From Flavobacteriales bacterium (GTDB lineage: Bacteria; Bacteroidota; Bacteroidia; Flavobacteriales; Crocinitomicaceae): a DNA stretch of 11,915 nucleotides. Every line of letters begins with the position of its first letter. Position 1 is the stretch's first letter. The notes beneath the pieces were generated by a model. It was not told where the DNA came from and made no database searches. It saw nothing but the letters and a program-made list of their open reading frames with translations. Shown in pieces: positions 6,854-11,915 of the stretch. The position numbers and the translations under genes were made by a program. The stretch is taken from contig CANCEQ010000086.1 in the NCBI GenBank assembly GCA_947375085.1, positions 1-11,915 on the forward strand, written 5' to 3'.

Positions 6854-8179
6854 CTATTTGTTTGAAACAAAGGTAAACTTTTTAAATTCATCTTCGGTGA
6901 TGTATCGACACCAATTGAATTTACTCAAATGATTATCATCTATTCTATTAGTGTATGTCCATAATAGCTTTGTTTTATTTCCAAACAATAGTCTACCATG
7001 ATTCGTTTCTTCAATAAAGATATTACCATTTGATAATATTCTTGATCGACCCTCAGTAAAAGTCCTTATCTTGGCTAATGAGAATAGTTTGGTATAAGGT
7101 GTTGAAATAGAGTCATTATTAAAGTTGTAGATATATTGAACGTTATTTCTATCAATTAAATTATTGGAAGTAGTATGATATTTACCATTGGTAATATTAT
7201 TTCCGAAAATAGCAATTTTAGAATCATCTAAGATATCAATATTGTGTTGATTTAACCAATCTCCAGTTTTTTGCCAAATGATTTTATTTGTAGATGGACG
7301 ATATAAAAGAACTAGATTTAATTGTCTTAAATCTAAAAACAAATCACCTTTTTTCCAATATTTAGAGTCTTTTAATACAGGTTCTATGTCATTCAAATGA
7401 AAATAATCATAATATTTTGAATCTTCATGTATTATTGGATTTAAAAAAAGTTGTCCCCTTGTAAAACCATTGGATTTTAAAATTTGAAAAATTGACTTTT
7501 GAAATATTATTTTACCTGTTTTACTGTTTATTTTTAAAATCACATCATCTCTAATATTATATTTATTAGCGATATATGTGTTTGTATTTAGACAGCATAA
7601 CCATAAATTGTCATCTATATCTTTTTCAATTGAATGATGACTATAGACTTTTTTTTGCCAGATTAAATTTGAATTCTTATCGATTTTATTTATGTAAATT
7701 CCGCCAATAATAATTGAACCATCGTTAAATAGATAAGGGTGAAGTAGTCTAGTGTTTTTTGAATCCATTGAATTTTTGAATCCTAAAAATTTACTTTTAT
7801 TAAATTGGTATGCAATTTTTGAAATAGATGGGGTCCATTTATGTATGATTTTACCATCTTTAATTCGTATTAACTTGATTGTATTTTGTTTTAATTCAGA
7901 ATCCCATGAAGAGTCTAGAATGTAATCATTACTTCCTTTATAATCAGGCGTATAGCTAAATCCGTTTTTAATTTTGCTATTTTCTGTCAACATTGGACTA
8001 TCTAAATCTTTGAAATGAATAAAGATTGAAATATAGGAAGATAAAAATTCTATAATTGATTTAGATGCTCCTTTAAAATTTTGTCCATGAGTATAAATAT
8101 GACGAGTAGCACCCATCATAATTCCCAACGTAATAAAGGAAATCCAGAATATGATTAAATATTTACCAATTTTTTTCAT
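6854..8179 (-). CDS. Membrane-anchored arylsulfotransferase (ASST)-like beta-propeller protein
   Basis: Predicted 441-aa envelope protein of the arylsulfotransferase family (Arylsulfotrans_2 type). Classical ASSTs move sulfate from one phenolic sulfate to another without PAPS, through a His intermediate. Residues about 5-24 are an N-terminal membrane anchor, followed by a mainly beta domain facing the periplasm. Family-like motifs are SHHSIEKDIDDNLWL (180-194), FHLNDIEPVL (260-269), GDLFLDLRQLNLVLLYRPS (278-296), WLNQHNIDILDD (308-319) and TEGRSRILSNGNIFIEE (375-391), followed by NHGRL (393-397). His182, His261, Arg285, His312, Arg378 and His394 are candidate active-site residues; which one is catalytic needs alignment. 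It heads the packed group of four genes that ends with a PAPS sulfotransferase. Many distant members are of unproven activity, so an actual sulfotransfer role is inference. Confidence 0.8.
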   Translation of the reverse strand: MKKIGKYLIIFWISFITLGIMMGATRHIYTHGQNFKGASKSIIEFLSSYISIFIHFKDLDSPMLTENSKIKNGFSYTPDYKGSNDYILDSSWDSELKQNTIKLIRIKDGKIIHKWTPSISKIAYQFNKSKFLGFKNSMDSKNTRLLHPYLFNDGSIIIGGIYINKIDKNSNLIWQKKVYSHHSIEKDIDDNLWLCCLNTNTYIANKYNIRDDVILKINSKTGKIIFQKSIFQILKSNGFTRGQLFLNPIIHEDSKYYDYFHLNDIEPVLKDSKYWKKGDLFLDLRQLNLVLLYRPSTNKIIWQKTGDWLNQHNIDILDDSKIAIFGNNITNGKYHTTSNNLIDRNNVQYIYNFNNDSISTPYTKLFSLAKIRTFTEGRSRILSNGNIFIEETNHGRLLFGNKTKLLWTYTNRIDDNHLSKFNWCRYITEDEFKKFTFVSNK

Positions 8180-8225
8180 CTCTTACCAAAGGTAATCGTC
8201 TAAATTTGATAATAATAGAAAAGAA

Positions 8226-8420
8226 TTAATTTTTTCTAGCTTTTATTACTCGATAAACTCTAAATCCAGCATAAGCTAAAAGAAAAATGATGAAAAATAT
8301 GCGTTTTGGTCCAACTATTTTATTTTCCATAAAATCTGTAAAAGCCAAGCTGTAAACCAATGTCAAACAGGCTAATACAATGAAGAATGCTAGAATGTTG
8401 TTTATAATTGAAAAGTTCAT
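8226..8420 (-). CDS. 64-aa two-helix membrane protein, function unknown
   Basis: I do not recognise a specific family. The 64-aa product has two membrane helices, about residues 6-26 (IINNILAFFIVLACLTLVYSL) and 39-56 (KRIFFIIFLLAYAGFRVY), and a short basic C-terminal tail (RVIKARKN). Small two-helix proteins with a similar ending are frequent in Flavobacteria and are often given unreliable transporter names. The ATG lies 4 bases after the stop of the MORN-TonB fusion gene, so the two are probably cotranscribed and coupled. A 46-base gap separates it from the arylsulfotransferase-like gene. Length, ATG start and tight spacing support a real gene. Confidence 0.65.
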   Translation of the reverse strand: MNFSIINNILAFFIVLACLTLVYSLAFTDFMENKIVGPKRIFFIIFLLAYAGFRVYRVIKARKN

Positions 8421-8424
8421 AATA

Positions 8425-9225
8425 TTATTCTAATTTGAAGTTTATAGGAATTATCATTTTTGATTTAACAAATTGCCCATCCTTAATTGCTGGTTTCCAT
8501 TTAGGCATCTCTTGAATTATACTCAAAGCTTCTTGATCGAGTAATGGATGTGATTTTTTTGAAACATAGGCATTAATGACTTTACCATTTTGATCAATCT
8601 CAAATGAAACAAAAACTTTACCCGTTATATTTTTTTCAAGTGCTTCTGTAGGATATTTCAATTTTTTGCCTATAAAAGCATATAGTTTTTTTTGTCCCCC
8701 CTTAAAGCTTGCATCTCGATCTTTAGTTTTAATTTTTTTTCCTTCAATAGTAAAACTAGTGCTATTTAACAGTGTTCCATTAGAATAGGTTGCTGTAGTT
8801 TTAATATTTCCATTTGGATAGAATTTTATATATTCTCCATCATTTTTACCGTTTAAATAAAATTGTTTTAAACTTAGATTACCCAATGAATCATATTCCG
8901 TCCATTCACCTGTAACTTTATTTGATTTATATTCTCCAGCAGAAGATATTTGTCCATTTTTATAGAAATACTGAAATAATCCTTCTTTTTCTTCTGTATC
9001 TGGATATCTAGAATAACCAGTCATTTGAAGATTTCCATTCAAATAATAATCATTCATTTTAAAAAGATCACCTTCTTTATAACTTTTTCGAAAGTAGACA
9101 GCACTATCTTTCGTTGTTTCTGACCAGTTTTTGTTATAGTATATAGTGATAGTATCTATTTCATTTTGGCTATAATTAATAAGAGATATTAGTAAAAAAC
9201 TAAGATTGATAACTAGTAATTTCAT
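8425..9225 (-). CDS. Exported MORN-repeat protein with TonB C-terminal domain
   Basis: A 266-aa exported protein. Residues 1-19 are a signal peptide (ending NYS). Residues about 58-150 hold four or so MORN-like repeats: YYLNGNLQMTGYS, FYKNGQISSAGEY, YDSLGNLSLKQFY with YLNGKNDGEY, and FYPNGNIKTTATY. Residues about 171-266 are a TonB C-terminal domain (FKGG, YPTEALEKNITGKVFVSFEID, QEALSIIQEMPKWKPA, IPINFKLE). There is no TonB-type membrane anchor or Pro-rich stretch, so it cannot by itself carry energy from an ExbBD motor as classical TonB does. It lies 26 bases after another TonB-domain gene and 4 bases before the 64-aa membrane gene. Unlike the two TonB paralogues upstream, it lacks the CxxC before the EA motif. 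MORN repeats may bind protein or lipid; function unknown. Confidence 0.85.
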   Translation of the reverse strand: MKLLVINLSFLLISLINYSQNEIDTITIYYNKNWSETTKDSAVYFRKSYKEGDLFKMNDYYLNGNLQMTGYSRYPDTEEKEGLFQYFYKNGQISSAGEYKSNKVTGEWTEYDSLGNLSLKQFYLNGKNDGEYIKFYPNGNIKTTATYSNGTLLNSTSFTIEGKKIKTKDRDASFKGGQKKLYAFIGKKLKYPTEALEKNITGKVFVSFEIDQNGKVINAYVSKKSHPLLDQEALSIIQEMPKWKPAIKDGQFVKSKMIIPINFKLE

Positions 9226-9251
9226 TGAACTTTTTTTTTCTAAAATTATGT

Positions 9252-9635
9252 TTATTCTAATTGAAAGTTAATAGGAAGTGAAAATCTACTACGGACGGCT
9301 TTATTGTTTTTATATGCTGGTTTCCAGCGTGGCATCATTTTAACTACACGTATAGCTTCTTGATTACATTCTCTGCAACGTCTAACTTTTTTCACAATTT
9401 TAACGTTGCTAACTGCTCCATTTTTTTCAATAATAAAATTGATGTAACATTTTCCTTCTCTGTTTTTGTCAATTGCTGATTGTGGATATGTTAAATTTGC
9501 AGCTATAAACTTAGATAGTTCTTTTAAGCCTCCTGGATATTCAGCTTCTATATCTATTAATTCTTCAGGAGCAATTTGAGAAAAGTAGATGTTTATAATA
9601 AAGATAAATTTAAATAATAGAAACAGTTTTTTCAT
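9252..9635 (-). CDS. Short exported protein that is nearly a bare TonB C-terminal domain
   Basis: A 127-aa protein: signal peptide at residues 1-19 (ending IYFS), then one TonB C-terminal domain from about 29 (EAEYPGGL) to the end (LPINFQLE). It contains YPQSAIDKNREGKCYINF (50-67), CREC (87-90) and the conserved EAIRVVKMMPRWKPAYKN (93-110). By eye about 46 of 98 ungapped positions match the C-terminal domain of the full TonB encoded upstream, so the two arose by duplication. It lacks the membrane helix and Pro-rich linker, so it is probably a soluble periplasmic or outer-membrane-associated protein. A candidate promoter lies between it and the terminator of the TonB operon, so it likely begins a separate unit. 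The role may be binding TonB-dependent receptors or peptidoglycan; this is inference. Confidence 0.85.
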   Translation of the reverse strand: MKKLFLLFKFIFIINIYFSQIAPEELIDIEAEYPGGLKELSKFIAANLTYPQSAIDKNREGKCYINFIIEKNGAVSNVKIVKKVRRCRECNQEAIRVVKMMPRWKPAYKNNKAVRSRFSLPINFQLE

Positions 9636-9654
9636 TAATGAAATAATTGGTTGT

Positions 9655-9687
9655 CAAATTTACGAATAAAAAAAATCCCCGAAACAA
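9655..9687 (-). promoter_or_regulatory. Candidate Bacteroidetes-type promoter for the short TonB-domain gene
   Basis: On the minus strand the sequence has TTG (9687-9685), 22 bases, then TAAATTTG (9662-9655), which fits the Bacteroidetes sigma consensus TTG-N17-23-TAnnTTTG. The -7 box is 19 bases from the ATG at 9635, leaving a short leader. The TTG lies in the loop and stem of the preceding terminator, so the two signals overlap. A match this short can occur by chance in AT-rich DNA; its position right after a terminator is the main support. Confidence 0.5.
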
Positions 9688-9702
9688 TTGCTTCGAGGAT
9701 TT
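9673..9702 (-). terminator. Intrinsic terminator after the exbD-exbD-tonB operon
   Basis: Two 13-base arms (9673-9685 and 9690-9702) pair along their full length with two G-T wobbles, around an AATT loop. On the minus strand the stem ends GGGGATTT and runs into TTTTTTTT (the A-run at 9668-9675 on the plus strand). It sits 20 bases past the TonB stop codon. This is the clearest terminator in the window and sets the boundary between the ExbD/TonB operon and the genes to the left. Confidence 0.88.
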
Positions 9703-9722
9703 CTAAAATTCTATATTGAGTA

Positions 9723-10577
9723 TTACTCTAACTTATAATTTACTGGAACCAAGAAACTAGATTTTACATCAGTTCCATTTTTCTTACCAGGTTTCCATTT
9801 TGGCATCATTCGAACTACTCTCATAGCTTCCTTATCACATTCAGGGCAACTAGGAACACCTTTTGCAACTCTTATGTTACTAATGTTTCCAGCTCTATCA
9901 ACATCGAATTTAACGTAGCATTTTCCTTGAATGCCTTCTTCTTGAGCAATCTGAGGATAAATGATGTTTTTAGCAAAAAATGCATTACATGCAGCCATAC
10001 CTCCAGGGAATTCAGCTTCTTCATCTACGAAAGCAACTACTTCTTCTTCTTTCTGCTCAACAACTGCAACTTTGTGCTCCTCTTTTGGTGCATCAAATGT
10101 TTCTTCACCTTCATGAGTTTCAGTTGAAACTTTCGTCTCATTTAAGTCATCTTGCAATGGAGGAGGATTATCAACTACCTCGTCAACAACTACAGGAGGC
10201 AAGAATGCCAACGTTTTTTCCATTGGTGGTGGTGGTTCCTCCACTGGTGGTGGAACTTCTTCCTCCGGTGGTGCTGCAGGAAGATCAAATTGAGTCATAT
10301 CAATTGGAGCTTCTTCAATCACCTCTTCAGGAATAGATTTAATGTATTTATACGTTCCGAAAGCTGTACCGATAACCAAACAAAGTCCTAACATAATAAG
10401 AACAACTCTTCTATCATATGTTTTTCTAATTTGGTAGGCTCCGTACGCTTTGTTTCTGTCTTCAAAGACAACATCATTTCTTCTAACAGAGGTTACTTGT
10501 TGCCAGTTACGAGCTGAAAAGTAGTCGTAAAGGGAAACCAATGCTATAAGAATGATTACGCTAATTGTAACTCCCAT
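9723..10577 (-). CDS. tonB: Energy transducer TonB, Bacteroidetes type
   Basis: A 284-aa TonB that links the inner-membrane ExbB/ExbD proton motor to TonB-dependent outer-membrane receptors. There are two hydrophobic segments: residues 4-18 and 58-76. Between them lies RNDVVFEDRNKAYGAYQIRK (33-52), the motif found before the membrane helix of Bacteroidetes TonB. Residues about 83-185 are a Pro/Glu/Val-rich spacer that spans the periplasm (APPEEEVPPPVEEPPPPME). The C-terminal domain (about 186-284) has FPGGM, IYPQIAQEEGIQGKCYVKF, CPEC (244-247), EAMRVVRMMPKWKPG and VPVNYKLE. The extra N-terminal helix is unlike E. coli TonB. It starts one base after the second exbD stop, and a strong terminator follows the gene. 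The Pro codons create GGT/GGA-rich simple sequence near 10220-10275 on the plus strand. Confidence 0.93.
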   Translation of the reverse strand: MGVTISVIILIALVSLYDYFSARNWQQVTSVRRNDVVFEDRNKAYGAYQIRKTYDRRVVLIMLGLCLVIGTAFGTYKYIKSIPEEVIEEAPIDMTQFDLPAAPPEEEVPPPVEEPPPPMEKTLAFLPPVVVDEVVDNPPPLQDDLNETKVSTETHEGEETFDAPKEEHKVAVVEQKEEEVVAFVDEEAEFPGGMAACNAFFAKNIIYPQIAQEEGIQGKCYVKFDVDRAGNISNIRVAKGVPSCPECDKEAMRVVRMMPKWKPGKKNGTDVKSSFLVPVNYKLE

Positions 10578-10578
10578 C

Positions 10579-11217
10579 TTATTTCGTTTTAGCTTTTATC
10601 AATTCATACTCACTTGCTAATAAATCAACTGGAGCAATTACACCAATTTCGTGAATTCTTAATTCATCCACTAAATCAATGAAATTTTTACAGATTGCTT
10701 TATCATCCGTTTTGATCAAAACTTTTAAAGCTTCGTCAGCTTTTTTCAAATCTTTAAGTCCTTCCAAATATTGGTGCTCTTGGATTTTTTTACTGTCTAA
10801 TTCTGCTTTCAATTTTGCTTTTCCAATAATAACTGATTTGTTTTTATCAGCTAATAATTTACGAACTCCTGAAGGACCGAAATCAGTTTCTTTTAGTTGA
10901 GTAGCTGGCTCTCCTTTTGGATTACCTGCAGGATAATATTCTCCCTCGTAATAAAAGATTTTGTTTTCGCTCAATAGGAACGTAATAGCATTGTTTATTT
11001 TTTGAGCTTGTGCATCAACTACTTGATCCGGTTTTGGTTTAGCAGGATATACTAAACTCATTACCTTCGGTTTACTAAAAGTAGAAGTCAATACGAAAAA
11101 CGTCAATAATAAGAATGCTAAATCAACAAGTGGAGTCATATCAACTCTCGTTGATCCTTTTTTGGCGCGTTTTTTTCCGCCACCTTGGCCGCCGCCACTA
11201 TCTCCCATATCTGCCAT
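10579..11217 (-). CDS. exbD: ExbD/TolR-family biopolymer transport protein (second copy)
   Basis: A 212-aa inner-membrane subunit of the proton-driven motor that energises TonB. The N-terminus is Gly- and Lys-rich (GGGQGGGKKRAKKGSTR), followed by VDMTPLVDLAFLLLTFFVLTS (25-45), the single membrane helix, where Asp32 corresponds to the essential proton-path Asp of ExbD. The remaining region is periplasmic and longer than in E. coli ExbD (141 aa), as usual in Bacteroidetes. It follows the first exbD after 8 bases and precedes tonB by 1 base, so all three form one operon. Its periplasmic part differs clearly from that of the first copy (PAKPKPDQVVD, then a Lys-rich helical stretch near 130-170), so the two probably play distinct roles in one complex. 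Confidence 0.92.
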   Translation of the reverse strand: MADMGDSGGGQGGGKKRAKKGSTRVDMTPLVDLAFLLLTFFVLTSTFSKPKVMSLVYPAKPKPDQVVDAQAQKINNAITFLLSENKIFYYEGEYYPAGNPKGEPATQLKETDFGPSGVRKLLADKNKSVIIGKAKLKAELDSKKIQEHQYLEGLKDLKKADEALKVLIKTDDKAICKNFIDLVDELRIHEIGVIAPVDLLASEYELIKAKTK

Positions 11218-11225
11218 ATCGTCTC

Positions 11226-11891
11226 TTATTTTTCTCCGCCAGCTTCCAAAGAAGTAACGAAGTTTAAGTTATTTAAATCTAAATCTCTAAAAGTCTCAAT
11301 CACGTTTTTAGCGTGAGAGTATAGAGCTTTACCGTCCACTTTTAAAATGAATTTAGGTTTAAATTCATTCATTTCAACTTCTGGGTCTTTCATTGCAGCT
11401 TCCTCAAATTTGATTTTACCTGCAGCTAATCCTTCGATATTTCCAAAATTTATCCAATCCTTCAATTGGTTATTTGTCGAATCAGTAGGAATTGAACCAG
11501 TTGTTTTCTTTCTAGCTTCCGGGTCTAAATCCAAGTATTGAGGAAGTTGGTGTACATCACACGCGAAACTCGTCAATAAGCTAAATTTTTTCAAGTGATC
11601 TTGAGATAATTTAACCTTGTATTTAGCGGCCATTTTAATTAATAAATTCTTTCTAGCTTCTTCGCCAGCTGTAAATCCGTAAAACACACGTCCACCTTTG
11701 TCAATTGTAATCAATACAATGTTCTTAGGTATTTCTTCAGCAGCAATACTCGAAGGAGTATCAACCACTACAGGTTCGTCTGAACGGAAGTTAGCTGAAA
11801 GCATAAAGAAAGTTACCAATAAGAATGCTAAATCCACCATTGGGGTCATGTCAATGGTTGGAGATCCTTTAGGTCCTTTTACTTCTGCCAT
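11226..11891 (-). CDS. exbD: ExbD/TolR-family biopolymer transport protein (first copy)
   Basis: A 221-aa ExbD paralogue. After a short N-terminal stretch comes PTIDMTPMVDLAFLLVTFFMLS (11-32), the membrane helix carrying the essential Asp20. The periplasmic part contains KNIVLITIDKGGRVFYG (56-72), a strand pattern typical of ExbD, and an inserted stretch of about 70 residues (near 90-160, with QLPQYLDLDPEARKK) not found in short ExbD proteins. The C-terminus has KFILKVDGKALYSHAKNVIETFRDL, the last alpha/beta unit. Only 24 bases of the window lie upstream, with no clear Shine-Dalgarno or promoter. The usual upstream partner, exbB, is expected just outside the right edge. Confidence 0.92.
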   Translation of the reverse strand: MAEVKGPKGSPTIDMTPMVDLAFLLVTFFMLSANFRSDEPVVVDTPSSIAAEEIPKNIVLITIDKGGRVFYGFTAGEEARKNLLIKMAAKYKVKLSQDHLKKFSLLTSFACDVHQLPQYLDLDPEARKKTTGSIPTDSTNNQLKDWINFGNIEGLAAGKIKFEEAAMKDPEVEMNEFKPKFILKVDGKALYSHAKNVIETFRDLDLNNLNFVTSLEAGGEK

Positions 11892-11915
11892 TTCGTTCTT
11901 TTATAATATTAATAT

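Noticed and set aside
8187..8194. TACCTTTG on the minus strand, matching the TAnnTTTG box, just before the ASST-like gene, within an inverted repeat TTACC-AAA-GGTAA
   Set aside because: There is no TTG at the right distance upstream, and the box is only 7 bases from the ATG, which would give a leaderless transcript. The same 8-mer recurs inside the 3' end of the ASST-like gene, so chance is likely.
10220..10275. GGT/GGA-rich simple-sequence stretch as a possible regulatory repeat
   Set aside because: It encodes the poly-Pro/Glu spacer of TonB and is fully explained by the coding sequence.
9980..10391. Plus-strand open frames rich in Leu, Trp and Val opposite tonB
   Set aside because: They are antisense shadows of the Pro/Glu-rich TonB spacer; the minus-strand frame has clear domains.

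Overview
The window looks like part of a Bacteroidetes chromosome, most likely Flavobacteriales and possibly Crocinitomicaceae-like. The evidence is AT-rich DNA, a type IX secretion (T9SS) C-terminal sorting domain, a PorP/SprF protein, the Bacteroidetes form of TonB (motif NKAYGAY), long ExbD proteins, few clear Shine-Dalgarno sequences and a TAnnTTTG-type promoter box. A predicted ice-binding protein hints at a cold or sea-ice habitat. The genus is inference. Every gene is on the minus strand except a transposase fragment at the left edge.

Left edge (1-361): the 3' part of an IS3-family transposase runs in from outside the window. It ends inside a perfect 26-bp palindrome that probably terminates transcription arriving from the right. 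A TIR-like sequence ending in CA at 361 overlaps the last codons of the next gene. That gene (345-1559) encodes a secreted DUF3494 ice-binding protein with a T9SS sorting domain.

Middle (1671-8420), read right to left along the minus strand: a 64-aa membrane protein; a membrane-anchored arylsulfotransferase-like beta-propeller; a 59-aa GTG-start membrane peptide with a YIGPGLG motif; a 127-aa membrane protein; a PAPS-type sulfotransferase; an orphan PorP/SprF; an ABC exporter ATPase and permease; and APS kinase (CysC), which makes PAPS. The genes from 8179 to 2297 are tightly packed, with two 4-base ATGA overlaps and one 20-base overlap. The presence of CysC, a PAPS sulfotransferase and an ASST-like protein suggests a locus that sulfates a surface or envelope molecule. 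This is the most notable possible system here; its substrate cannot be read from the sequence.

Right part (8425-11891): two ExbD genes and a TonB gene form an energy-transduction operon that ends at a strong intrinsic terminator (9673-9702). The partner ExbB would lie beyond the right edge. After the terminator come a plausible promoter and two further genes for exported proteins with TonB C-terminal domains. One is almost a bare domain; the other fuses MORN-like repeats to the domain. No gene-free stretch exceeds about 110 bases.

Three starts or genes deserve attention. The ice-binding protein should start at ATG 1559 (not TTG 1583), the ABC permease at ATG 3622 (not TTG 3628), and the 59-aa gene at 6669-6848 is easily missed because it starts with GTG.
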